The notes under the pieces: generated by a model
What the model saw: only the letters and a program-made list of their open reading frames with translations
The model's database searches: none
What the model was told of the DNA's origin: nothing
Made by a program: the position numbers and the translations under genes
Assembly: GCA_027459485.1 (NCBI GenBank)
Contig: DAIDIG010000003.1
Span: forward strand, 186,001-250,000
DNA length: 64,000 bases
Source of the DNA: Bdellovibrionales bacterium
Lineage (GTDB): Bacteria; Bdellovibrionota; Bdellovibrionia; Bdellovibrionales; UBA1609
Direction of reading: 5' to 3'
Shown here: positions 56,745 through 64,000 of the stretch, piece after piece
Numbering within the stretch: position 1 is the stretch's first letter
Layout of the letters: the number at the start of each line of letters is the position of its first letter

Positions 56745-56847
56745 CGAACAAGATTTGTGTTGTTCTTGTTGTTGTTGTTCTGGTTGCCAGTCGAGAATTT
56801 CTGGTTGTCGGCGTTATTATTATTGTTCTCCGTCGAAGACCAGTACC
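56730..56847 (-). repeat. DGR template repeat (TR)
   Basis: 118 bp, same strand as the RT. It is identical to the variable repeat at 57536-57653 except at 12 bases, all adenine in this copy. Read in the target frame it has 14 Asn codons (AAC/AAT), which is typical of templates. The last 22 bases (toward 56731) are unchanged between copies, as for an initiation-of-mutagenic-homing site. The upstream side after 56847 has no further match to the target gene. Confidence 0.95.
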
Positions 56848-57087
56848 CGGCAAAAACTTTTGCGATGAGTGTCTCCTTGCTGAACCCGCCGATTACTCAG
56901 CCGGCTCAACCGCCTTCAGTTACAAACCTTAGGCGATACAGGTTGGATTTAAATATCCCAACCGCACCCATCCCGAAGTATTAGATTGCACGCTGAAGTA
57001 GGCCATGACCCACTTCACTCCGGCCTCTCCCCCATTTCTAAGTAAACAAGAAAGCTTTGTGTTTGATGGAAGTCAAGGGAATGTCAT

Positions 57088-57438
57088 TTATTTACTTTTG
57101 CTGACTGATTTTTTCCACCCTTGCGCTTGTTTACCTAACGATTCGGTCATCTCTACGATGGATGCATATGGCTTGGTTGAGATGAGCTTGAGATCATGAC
57201 AAAGGCGAACGAGTAGCTCCAGAACTTGCAGTCGTTCGAGAAGACGTTCGATAACTGGCGCTTTGTTCTCGGTCGAATTGGCTCTGTAAATCAACACGAC
57301 CATCTCAATCACTTCATCATTCATCTTTTGGCCAAGTGTAAATTTGAAATCGCGAGGGAATTCTTTTGTCGCTTTCACCACTCGCTGTAAAAGCTCGTAG
57401 CTCAAGCGATAGATTGGCAAATGTCTGTACTGGGCCAT
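57088..57438 (-). CDS. avd: DGR accessory variability protein (Avd-like)
   Basis: 116 residues of the four-helix-bundle family (bAvd/S23-like): P-I-Y-R-L-S-Y-E-L-L, F-P-R-D-F-K-F-T-L-G-Q-K-M, L-L-V-R-L-C-H-D-L-K-L-I. In known DGRs a pentamer of Avd binds the RT and RNA. The basic surface (K-K at the C terminus) agrees. It lies between target and template as in BPP-1-like layout. The intergenic region 56848-57087 holds part of the probable template RNA and no gene. Confidence 0.9.
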   Translation of the reverse strand: MAQYRHLPIYRLSYELLQRVVKATKEFPRDFKFTLGQKMNDEVIEMVVLIYRANSTENKAPVIERLLERLQVLELLVRLCHDLKLISTKPYASIVEMTESLGKQAQGWKKSVSKSK

Positions 57439-57486
57439 GACAGATACTCCAAAGAGCGCGAGCGAAATTTAACAAAATTTTAAGCG

Positions 57487-57503
57487 ACCCGGCTTCGCCG
57501 GGT
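57487..57503 (-). repeat. GC hairpin downstream of the variable repeat
   Basis: ACCCGGC and GCCGGGT form a 7-bp perfect stem with a GAA loop on the minus strand, 33 bases after the target gene VR. In the BPP-1 DGR a GC-rich stem with a GRNA-type loop close to the VR end increases retrohoming. Here it is further away but could play this role, or act as a terminator (no T run follows). Confidence 0.6.
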
Positions 57504-57531
57504 AAAGGGAAATAATTGAATGACTAAATAA

Positions 57532-59544
57532 TTAATACTTCCGCACACATCGAACAAGAAATGAGTAGTTCTTGTAGTAGCCGTTCTGGTTGCCAGTCGA
57601 GAATTTCTGGTGGTCGGCGTTATTAACATTGTACTCCGTCGAAGACCAGTACCAACTCCCACTCGTATTGAAGTTCCCGATAACGCCATTGTTGTTATAG
57701 AGAACATTTAGTTCTGATGCAGCAGGCAAATACCAGTCTGTGTGACCGTCTGTACCGCTGCCTGAGTTGAGCCCGGCACAGTCTTCGGCGGCAATGTAGG
57801 GGTAATCAGCGTTACCCGTGAGCGCATTCAAGTCAGAAGTATTGGTCGCGCCCGTTACGCCACTTGTGACGTTAGTCGTTGTGTAGCTGGTTGATCCATT
57901 GTTCCAACTCAAACCTACCGCGCTGCCCGTGCAGGCCGTACCGTTCCAGGTCTGACCGTAATCACAAGGGGTTGTGTACATCGGGTTATTGCCGTCGGGT
58001 GAGACGCCGGCGTAAATAGTACCGTCAGCGCAGCGTGTGCCAATCGCGGCCGTTTCGGTAGCGCCATAAGAGCAAGTGCCTGTTGTTGTCGCTCCCCAAA
58101 CGCTACCGCCGCCACCGATAATCATCGTCGCGTTGTTTGTGACTCCGCCGGCCGCATTGGTTGTTTGTTCAAGCTCGACGTAATCGCCATTTTGAATCGA
58201 GCTTGGCCCCGTCGTCCAACTCTGTAAAACCGTGGTGCATGCCGAGTCGCTGCAAATCCGGTATTCTGGGCTACCCACACCTGAGATACTTGTCGGTACA
58301 AGACAGTTGATGCCGGTAATCTGCACAATGTTTGATGTCACAAGCGTTGATAGCGATTGATTCGCAAGATTTGTGAATGAAAACGCCGCAGGAGTCGCGC
58401 TGCTACAGGCCGCCGCCTGAACGGTGTTCCATGCCGTGCCGTTACAAAACTCCAAAATGTTCGTCGTTGTGTTATAACGAACTGTGCCCTTATTTGTGCT
58501 CGTGCAACTAGCCGATGTCATGCCCATACGGACACCACCATTTACATCGAGCGCAGCTTGCGGCGTGTTCGTATCAACGCCAAGCTCATGATTTGTCGAA
58601 TCCCAGTAGAAATTCGTCGCATCGCTCGAAAAATTAGACCCACCGCTGAGTTGCACAGCACCCGCCGCTCCACTAGGCGCGGTGGATGTGCTGGTCGGAA
58701 GTGTCTGTGTCGTCGTGCCGTCATAAAACTTAATTAACTTCGCCGTTGAGTCGAACCACACGCTGCCGGATGTTGGCGATGTCGGCGGGCTTGCCGTTGT
58801 GTAATTTGGTAGATCCGTCGCACCCGTTGACGATTGTGGCGTGAAATTGCCGCTACTTACCGATTGTAAATTTGTGTAGCTTGAGCCTGTAAATAGCGAA
58901 TTGAGATTGGCTTGTGTGAGTTGCGCTCCACCTGATGTATTAACCTGAAGAAGTTGCGAGGGGCTTAAGCCCTGTAGCGTATCTGCAGTTTGTGCTTCGA
59001 CGGCGGTCGGTACGGAACTCAGAATCGTGTCGGGAGAAAGTGTGTCGGCAACTCCCGTCGCTGACGGCGTGACCGTAATTCTGAAATATCGAGTGTCACC
59101 CATAGTTGGTGTGTAGGTTCCTCCCGTGCACGTTTGCCCTGGCGCACTATTACCCGTGATAGCCGTCAAGTTTTGATAAACTTGCGCCATCGAATTACCA
59201 GGGTCGCTCGCCGTTCTTTGGGCCGCTCCCGTAGCAGAGCCAACTTGAATATTGAAATAACCGTTTGTTGAACTCGTGTTCACAGTTTGTTGCTCTTCGT
59301 ACAAAATGCAAGTTTTTGACGGATCGAGAATGTCGAGCGTGAGTTTCGCCGCCGGATCAAGGAGCGGATTTTGCGTGCCCACTTGCAAAAGCTGACCATC
59401 GAGCGTGAAGGATTGCGGGACTGATGTGGAAGTTGTAGCATAGACGCGTTGACCGAGTAAGATTGCGAGAACGAACGTCGTCAGTAACGAAACCACTTGC
59501 GCAAACGAGCGACTAGGAGATGGAACTAACGTGAACTGGCTCAT
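57532..59544 (-). CDS. DGR-diversified secreted fibre-like protein with DUF1566 end
   Basis: 670 residues. An N-terminal signal or anchor helix (residues 14-35: F-A-Q-V-V-S-L-L-T-T-F-V-L-A-I-L-L-G) precedes a Thr/Ser/Asn-rich mature protein with modules like phage tail fibres and large surface proteins of this lineage (G-S-V-W-F-D-S-T-A-K-L-I-K-F-Y-D; L-G-V-D-T-N-T-P-Q-A-A-L-D-V). Residues 545-670 look like a DUF1566/C-type-lectin-fold domain (D-W-Y-L-P at 603-607, Y-W-S-S-T-E at 632-637); the VR occupies 631-670. Diversity would fall on an exposed ligand-binding face. The start codon has only a weak ribosome-binding site. Confidence 0.88.
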   Translation of the reverse strand: MSQFTLVPSPSRSFAQVVSLLTTFVLAILLGQRVYATTSTSVPQSFTLDGQLLQVGTQNPLLDPAAKLTLDILDPSKTCILYEEQQTVNTSSTNGYFNIQVGSATGAAQRTASDPGNSMAQVYQNLTAITGNSAPGQTCTGGTYTPTMGDTRYFRITVTPSATGVADTLSPDTILSSVPTAVEAQTADTLQGLSPSQLLQVNTSGGAQLTQANLNSLFTGSSYTNLQSVSSGNFTPQSSTGATDLPNYTTASPPTSPTSGSVWFDSTAKLIKFYDGTTTQTLPTSTSTAPSGAAGAVQLSGGSNFSSDATNFYWDSTNHELGVDTNTPQAALDVNGGVRMGMTSASCTSTNKGTVRYNTTTNILEFCNGTAWNTVQAAACSSATPAAFSFTNLANQSLSTLVTSNIVQITGINCLVPTSISGVGSPEYRICSDSACTTVLQSWTTGPSSIQNGDYVELEQTTNAAGGVTNNATMIIGGGGSVWGATTTGTCSYGATETAAIGTRCADGTIYAGVSPDGNNPMYTTPCDYGQTWNGTACTGSAVGLSWNNGSTSYTTTNVTSGVTGATNTSDLNALTGNADYPYIAAEDCAGLNSGSGTDGHTDWYLPAASELNVLYNNNGVIGNFNTSGSWYWSSTEYNVNNADHQKFSTGNQNGYYKNYSFLVRCVRKY
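57536..57653 (-). repeat. DGR variable repeat (VR)
   Basis: 118 bp at the 3' end of the target gene, ending five bases before the stop codon is complete. It equals the template except at 12 positions: N638Y, N640V, N645H, N655G, N656Y, N657Y, N660Y, T661S, N662F of the target (template residue to present residue). All changes occur at template adenines (A to T, G or C). The final part (L-V-R-C-V-R-K) is unchanged. Confidence 0.95.
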
Positions 59545-59602
59545 ACCAATCTTATCGGCAGGTTAACCCCAAACTTGAAGACCTTTGTCGCGCATTTGAT
59601 GT

Positions 59603-59614
59603 GGCGAATTCGCC
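59603..59614. promoter_or_regulatory. 12-bp palindrome in the divergent intergenic region
   Basis: GGCGAATTCGCC is a perfect palindrome between the DGR target gene and the ATPase gene. It may bind a dimeric regulator of the target gene, whose promoter I could not place. Low evidence on its own. Confidence 0.35.
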
Positions 59615-59658
59615 TCAAAATGAAACACGAAGCGTAATACGACCAAAGTAATATGGTG

Positions 59659-59692
59659 TTGACTCCAGTTTACTTGCATGTAAACTGGAGTC
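59659..59692 (+). promoter_or_regulatory. Promoter with operator-like inverted repeat, leaderless start
   Basis: TTGACT (59659-59664) and TAAACT (59681-59686) are 16 bases apart. The -10 ends six bases before the ATG at 59693, so the transcript may begin at the start codon. A perfect 13-bp inverted repeat (59661-59673, 59680-59692; half-site GACTCCAGTTTAC) with a six-base spacer covers the whole promoter, which suggests an operator for a dimeric repressor. No Shine-Dalgarno is present. Confidence 0.6.
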
Positions 59693-60829
59693 ATGTCCAT
59701 TTTAGACAGGACTGCTTTTTTAGATCAAATCCGTAAAGATTTGCAAAAGAAAATGGTTTTTATCGGTGGGCCAAGACAAGTTGGCAAAACGACGCTCGCA
59801 CAACAGCTGCTCCACAATTATCGCGAAGGACACCCCGGATACTTAAATTGGGATAATCCAGAGCACCGTCGAAAAATTTTAAATGGCGAATGGCCGCGTG
59901 AACAGAAGCTCATTATTTTTGACGAAGTTCACAAGTTCAAGAATTGGCGCAATTTGATAAAAGGTTACTACGATACTTTCAAGAAAAACCACCAATTTCT
60001 AGTTACAGGGTCGGCCAGGCTCGATTTGTATCGAAAAGGCGGCGATTCGCTTCTGGGCCGCTATTATTATCATAGGCTCCATCCGTTTCATGTGGATGAA
60101 TTGCCTACCAATGTAGCCGCCAAACTATTTCAATTTGGCGGCTTTCCAGAGCCGTATTTGACTAAAGACCCAACTGAACTCAAACGTTGGCATTTACAGC
60201 GGCGTGAGCGAGTGATTTACTCTGACGTTCGCGATTTTGATTCAATTAAAGACATTAGCATGATGGATTTATTAGTTGAGGCGCTGCCGGTTCGAGTGGG
60301 TTCGCCGCTTTCACGCAAAGCGCTCTCCGAGGATATTCAAGTCGATCAAAAGACGGTCGAACGGTGGTTGCAGATTTTAGAGCGAGTTTATTATATTTTT
60401 CGACTTAGCCCGTTTGGGGCGCCGAGAATAAAAGCCGTCAAAAAAGAACAAAAAATGTATTTGTGGGATTGGAGCGAAAACGACAATCTCGGCAAGCGTT
60501 GGGAGAATTTTATCGCAAGTTTACTCCTCAAGTACTGCCACACACTTGAGGATCGGCGTGGTGACAAGATGGAGTTGCGATATCTGCGCGATCAAACGGG
60601 TCGTGAAACTGATTTTGTCGTGACTCGGAACCGACGACCATTGTTCGCAGTCGAAGCGAAACTGAGTGACCGCATACCTGACCCCACACTAAGATATTTC
60701 TCTGAGCGCACTAATATCCCGATTTTTATTCAAGTGTTTCGTGAAGGTTCGGGGATTAGCCTCACTGAAAAAGTGAGCTCGATGCCGCTAAGTGAGTTTG
60801 CACGGTTTTTGAACAATGTAGAACAATAA
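59693..60829 (+). CDS. AAA_14/DUF4143 ATPase
   Basis: 378 residues. The P-loop G-G-P-R-Q-V-G-K-T-T stands at residue 26, Walker B L-I-I-F-D-E-V-H-K follows, then sensor T-G-S-A-R. The C-terminal DUF4143 half includes a nuclease-like segment (E-T-D-F-V-V-T..A-V-E-A-K-L) with D and E-x-K residues. Members are common near mobile DNA and in variable regions, with no agreed function. Its promoter is covered by a long inverted repeat. Confidence 0.88.
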   Translation: MSILDRTAFLDQIRKDLQKKMVFIGGPRQVGKTTLAQQLLHNYREGHPGYLNWDNPEHRRKILNGEWPREQKLIIFDEVHKFKNWRNLIKGYYDTFKKNHQFLVTGSARLDLYRKGGDSLLGRYYYHRLHPFHVDELPTNVAAKLFQFGGFPEPYLTKDPTELKRWHLQRRERVIYSDVRDFDSIKDISMMDLLVEALPVRVGSPLSRKALSEDIQVDQKTVERWLQILERVYYIFRLSPFGAPRIKAVKKEQKMYLWDWSENDNLGKRWENFIASLLLKYCHTLEDRRGDKMELRYLRDQTGRETDFVVTRNRRPLFAVEAKLSDRIPDPTLRYFSERTNIPIFIQVFREGSGISLTEKVSSMPLSEFARFLNNVEQ

Positions 60830-60986
60830 CCAACTCAAAGTCCGACGACTAACGTCCAGGCGGCTCCAGCCAAACTCCTTCATCATTTGAGCACGCCGGG
60901 TCTCTCACAGGAATTATGTTCGGTGAGTCCGGTGTTTTAGACTTAACTACGTAATTTCTGAAGCTTTTTCTTCCGATACGCAGCCG

Positions 60987-62162
60987 ATGGCAAGCGTCCA
61001 CCAACTTTTAGTTAATCGCGGAGCGCGGAAAATTGCGGCGGTCTTTTGCGCCGTTATCGTGACGTTTCAGCCTGCTTTTGCATCGACGGCCTCTGCGACT
61101 CCGGCAGTGGCTCATTCTGCGGATCATACAGCCGCACTCGTTCATAAACGTTATCATGTTAAATGGGACAACCCGAAGTTTGTTCAGCTCATAGGTAATG
61201 AGCGTGGCCGATTTATCTTCGAAGGCAAAACGATGCCGGGCGCGAAGATCGAAATTGAACGCGGGGCTGTGTCGATTGATGCGCGAAGAGGAATTAGCAA
61301 TCTCACAATTACGGAGATGGCACCAAGTCAGCGGCAAACTATTTTCGGACCAAATGCAATTATGATGGGACCAATTATCAAAGAATTTATGGTCGGGCCT
61401 AGCGGTCGGTTTAAAATATTTCTGACCTTGCCATTAGCATATGCTGATATTCCATTTAAAGTCACCCTGAGCCATTCTCGCGTCGAGAATTACGTGATTG
61501 CGATGAAGTTTGATAAAAAATTAATATCCGCTGCGATAGAAGCCAAAACAAAAAAACAGGGTATGTGGAGGTTCGGTCTCGAAGCGCGCTCGGTCGCCTA
61601 CTCGCAGACGAACATGAGTAATCTCAACGAAACAATGCTCGCCGCTCAAATTTCTTACGAGCGGCAGTTTACAAAACGTTGGTCATTTCGAACTCAGTCG
61701 TTCATTGACATAGCCAGAGATACCCCATTTACGACAACTCAAAGTGACGTGTCGGCTCGCTTTTGGGGATTAAACTCGGATTTTATTTACTTTGTTCCGC
61801 TGCGCTCACCTAAATGGTCGCTCGGCGTCGCGGGTGGATTTTATTACATGACAATGTTCCCGTCGGGGCAAAGTTTTGGGTTTGGCAACATGTGGGGGCC
61901 GGAACTATTTCCCATTTTACGCTACTCGCGCAGTAGCAAAAACATTTTTGATTTCTATTTCAGGTATGCTCCAGCAGGTTCGCAAATTACGACAAACTTC
62001 ATGAGTCATGAATCAGCCGTCGGCGGTACATGGCAAAAGCTCTACAACAAAGATCGAAGCATTTCGCTTAATGTTGAGTTTCTACAAGACGAATTTATCA
62101 ATGGTGATGTTTCTACGAAATCGAATGCTATAAATTTCGGAGTGTCGTATGGGGTGCCGTAA
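60987..62162 (+). CDS. Probable outer-membrane protein
   Basis: 391 residues with a signal peptide (I-A-A-V-F-C-A-V-I-V-T-F-Q-P-A-F-A-S). An N-terminal periplasmic part (residues 45-180) has a K-F-V-Q-L-I-G-N-E-R-G-R-F-I-F-E-G-like beta domain. From about residue 195 amphipathic strands rich in aromatic residues form a barrel-like end. No known family. It may be part of a cell-surface module with the lipoprotein downstream. The 157 bases before it show no promoter I can name. Confidence 0.75.
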   Translation: MASVHQLLVNRGARKIAAVFCAVIVTFQPAFASTASATPAVAHSADHTAALVHKRYHVKWDNPKFVQLIGNERGRFIFEGKTMPGAKIEIERGAVSIDARRGISNLTITEMAPSQRQTIFGPNAIMMGPIIKEFMVGPSGRFKIFLTLPLAYADIPFKVTLSHSRVENYVIAMKFDKKLISAAIEAKTKKQGMWRFGLEARSVAYSQTNMSNLNETMLAAQISYERQFTKRWSFRTQSFIDIARDTPFTTTQSDVSARFWGLNSDFIYFVPLRSPKWSLGVAGGFYYMTMFPSGQSFGFGNMWGPELFPILRYSRSSKNIFDFYFRYAPAGSQITTNFMSHESAVGGTWQKLYNKDRSISLNVEFLQDEFINGDVSTKSNAINFGVSYGVP

Positions 62163-62329
62163 ATGGAGGGCCATAACTATGTGCAAGCTTGATAAACAAT
62201 TTCGATTCATTATGAGACGATTAACCGCCGATTGTGCTCGCCCATTTGCACAATTCTCTTCAACGCTGTTAAATGTGCTAGGATGTATTCATGTGCGGCG
62301 CGCGGCACGCACCACTGGGGGGACGTGAA

Positions 62330-62632
62330 ATGCAAAGAAATAATTCTATTTTTAGCCGACTTCGCCGTTTATTCGTTTACTCGATTTTCGCGGGATTGAT
62401 TTGTGGCCTGACTTCCGCGTGCTCAACGTACATTCGCCAAGTTGCCGGCAATAAACCTGCAGCGCCAGTGCAGCAAACAAGCAATCCCATACCTATGAAA
62501 ATTACCCCAGGCGGTAAGATCGCTAGCGGATCGCAAGTGATGGCCGATTTTGACATCACACCCACTCAACAGACGGTTTCTGGCACGAAAGTCTCCTTGG
62601 TTTTTAGTTTCTATCAAAACAGACCCGAATAG
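62330..62632 (+). CDS. Small lipoprotein
   Basis: 100 residues from the ATG preceded by a GGGGGG run; a start 13 codons upstream is possible but less likely. The signal ends in L-T-S-A-C with Cys 31 as the probable lipid site. The mature part is about 70 residues, Pro- and Thr-rich. No domain is recognised. It follows the outer-membrane protein and may share its transcript. Confidence 0.72.
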   Translation: MQRNNSIFSRLRRLFVYSIFAGLICGLTSACSTYIRQVAGNKPAAPVQQTSNPIPMKITPGGKIASGSQVMADFDITPTQQTVSGTKVSLVFSFYQNRPE

Positions 62633-62663
62633 CGTCTAGCCGCTTTTGTTTGGGAGGTGGCGC

Positions 62664-62936
62664 TTGCAAGTCATAGTTAAAAGGGGCGCTGATAACAGCT
62701 CAAGTCTCAGAAATCTAATTGAGTTTTTGGCGAAGGCTCTTGTCGATTATCCGGAACAAGTTGAAGTGAAGGAAATTCCCGGAGAACAAACGACGGTTTT
62801 CGAGCTACGAGTAGCAAAAGGTGACCTGGGCAAAGTTATCGGCAAGCAAGGCAAAAACGCCCAATCCATGCGCACTATTCTCAATGCGGCTAGCACTAAG
62901 ATACAAAAACGAACAGTCCTAGAAATCGTCGAATAA
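62664..62936 (+). CDS. Second KhpA-like KH-domain protein
   Basis: 90 residues from a TTG with GGAGG six bases upstream. The body is a type II KH domain with V-I-G-K-Q-G; about 62 of 81 residues match the khpA product at 45531-45776, with the C-terminal 25 almost the same. The first nine residues are new. It stands outside the ribosomal operon, in the accessory region. Possibly a mobile-element-borne competitor or a regulator of RNA. Confidence 0.82.
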   Translation: MQVIVKRGADNSSSLRNLIEFLAKALVDYPEQVEVKEIPGEQTTVFELRVAKGDLGKVIGKQGKNAQSMRTILNAASTKIQKRTVLEIVE

Positions 62937-63136
62937 GACTTCCGAGCCTTCCCGCCGTCACACGCGCGATCTCAAAATTAGACGCGCCGTGGGTAAAATA
63001 AATAATTTTACTAAGTAAAAAAGTTTTTACCTTTTTGAGTGCGAGATCGATTTTATCGTGTGCTCGCGAAATGGCATAGATTTTGATCATTGGTCTTTTC
63101 TAGCAACTAATTTTTGGTTTGCAGAAAGGATCAAAA

Positions 63137-63478
63137 ATGAAACTTCAACTTCTATCCACTGAAGCCATCGAGACACATTCGCGGGGGCCAAAAAGGCGCC
63201 GAATACGTGCAGCCGATATTTTTAAATCTTGCCCCGCGTGCCATTCAACTGATCTCATCGCGTTCGAAGGCGAAGTGCTCTGCTGTCAATGCCCTTGGGA
63301 TAGTCTTCAGGCAAGCGTTGACACAGGCCTTATGGACTCAGTTTGCGGTCGCCCCGCTCGGCAAGCAAAAAGGCAAGCAAAAAGGCAAACATCAACGACT
63401 GAGAACCCCGCTCTACCCGCTAACAAACCCAATCGGTCCAAAAACATAAATGCCGTTGAGAAAAAAATCACGGCTTAA
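63137..63478 (+). CDS. Zinc-ribbon protein, unknown
   Basis: 113 residues with AAAGGA before the ATG. Residues 32-53 contain C-P-A-C and C-C-Q-C-P-W, a zinc-ribbon-like pair. The C-terminal half is basic and disordered (repeats of R-Q-A-K). It precedes another small Cys protein, so both may be accessory-element genes. Function unknown. The 200 bases before it hold no gene I accept. Confidence 0.65.
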   Translation: MKLQLLSTEAIETHSRGPKRRRIRAADIFKSCPACHSTDLIAFEGEVLCCQCPWDSLQASVDTGLMDSVCGRPARQAKRQAKRQTSTTENPALPANKPNRSKNINAVEKKITA

Positions 63479-63500
63479 CAAAACGAAAGGAATAAAATAA

Positions 63501-63710
63501 ATGAATTTTTCAATTTGCCCTCGATGTGGCATCGAAGCTTTCGAGCATTTATCTACGCACTCGCACTGTATTGAGTGTGGATATTCACCACTCGGCGACA
63601 CTGCCGAATGTAAAACGTGGCGACATCTGGAATTTTGCACATCCGACAAATACCCAGGTTTACACGAGCTATGGCCCTGTCATTATCAGTTTCCACGTCG
63701 ACTTTTATGA
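63501..63710 (+). CDS. Short zinc-ribbon protein, unknown
   Basis: 69 residues with AAAGGA before the ATG. C-P-R-C-G at the start and H-C-I-E-C-G-Y-S-P in the middle form a zinc-binding pair. Small proteins of this type are found on mobile elements. No further match is seen. Confidence 0.6.
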   Translation: MNFSICPRCGIEAFEHLSTHSHCIECGYSPLGDTAECKTWRHLEFCTSDKYPGLHELWPCHYQFPRRLL

Positions 63711-63810
63711 GGCCGCTTGATTGCTATGATTTTTATTTATGGAGCATTGGCGAGCTAAAACTCCCGAAAACCCTTGAACCAAACCTTAACTTTTAGAGGA
63801 GAATTCTAAA

Positions 63811-64000
63811 ATGAATGCAAAACCCTTCGACATAATTGTCGCAAAAGAATACCAGACAAAAATTGACGGGAAAACCGTTAAAAGGACCATTTGGAATAGA
63901 GTCGGCTGTGCCTGGCCATCGAGATCCTACGAATCGATTAGCTTTGAGCTCTACCTGATCCCAGGGCAGCGCTATGTGATCCGCCTTAAAGAACGCGAAA
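63811..64000 (+). CDS. Unknown protein, C terminus outside window
   Basis: Partial at the right edge; 63 codons are visible, starting at an ATG with AGAGGAG upstream. Sequence is beta-rich: F-D-I-I-V-A-K-E-Y, T-I-W-N-R-V-G-C-A-W-P, F-E-L-Y-L-I-P-G-Q-R-Y. The pattern of a Trp-Arg-Val-Gly-x-Ala-Trp strand then a L-x-x-P strand resembles small proteins often seen on plasmids and integrative elements. Function unknown. Confidence 0.65.
   Translation, partial: MNAKPFDIIVAKEYQTKIDGKTVKRTIWNRVGCAWPSRSYESISFELYLIPGQRYVIRLKERE

Noticed and set aside
59661-59692. Terminator for an upstream gene on the plus strand
   Set aside because: No upstream plus-strand gene and no T run; the repeat overlaps a promoter pair and ends at the start codon.
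62896-63090. Minus-strand frame of 64 codons
   Set aside because: It overlaps the end of the khpA copy, has no ribosome-binding site, and the sequence is AT-rich intergenic.

Overview
The window most likely comes from a Gram-negative bacterium of the Bdellovibrio lineage (Bdellovibrionota/Oligoflexia-like). The evidence is an LPS-transport outer-membrane protein (LptD), many lipoproteins and secreted proteins, long charged coiled-coil proteins, frequent TTG/GTG starts, and gene orders familiar from that group (ffh-rpsP-khpA-rimM-trmD-rplS-rnhB-yraN, and miaB next to a BFN-domain gene). This is inference from gene content; no rRNA gene is present to fix the taxonomy.

Layout. 1-3.7 kb: a minus-strand operon of three secreted proteins of unknown function, two of them paralogous, behind a textbook sigma-54 promoter. 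3.9-16 kb: tRNA-Val(GAC), lipB, a FlgT-like secreted pair, then dnaE, guaA, guaB, a gamma carbonic anhydrase, a BFN nuclease-domain gene and miaB, in a dense minus-strand block. 16-24.8 kb: small lineage genes, a thiolase plus CoA-transferase cluster (acetoacetate/ketone metabolism), a cNMP-binding protein, a lipoprotein and pyruvate kinase. 24.8-42 kb: coiled-coil proteins, FecR-like and TPR proteins, argS, HU, a GYF-domain membrane protein, a VKOR-DsbA fusion, a STAS protein, a CHASE2 adenylate/guanylate cyclase, lptD and a methyltransferase. 42-49.6 kb: the translation/RNA-maturation block, an HD-GYP protein, trhO and the initiator tRNA.

From the initiator tRNA (49.58 kb) to the right edge the window looks like an accessory region. 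It opens with a 90-bp cluster of nested inverted repeats. Then come a small membrane peptide, a toxin/antitoxin-like pair with an MqsA-type zinc finger, and an operon of methyltransferase, 7TM histidine kinase and sigma-54 activator. Next is a complete diversity-generating retroelement (DGR): reverse transcriptase, template repeat, Avd-like accessory protein, and a large secreted tail-fibre-like target whose last 40 residues are the variable repeat. Template and variable repeats are 118 bp each and differ at 12 positions, all of them adenines in the template. Beyond the DGR lie an AAA/DUF4143 ATPase with an operator-like palindrome and probable leaderless start, an outer-membrane protein, a lipoprotein, a second copy of khpA, and small zinc-ribbon proteins.

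The DGR is the most notable system. It probably diversifies the tip of a surface-exposed fibre or adhesin, which in a predatory or host-contacting bacterium could alter recognition of prey. The sigma-54 promoter at the left end and the sigma-54 activator in the accessory region are both visible, but no link between them can be shown from sequence alone.
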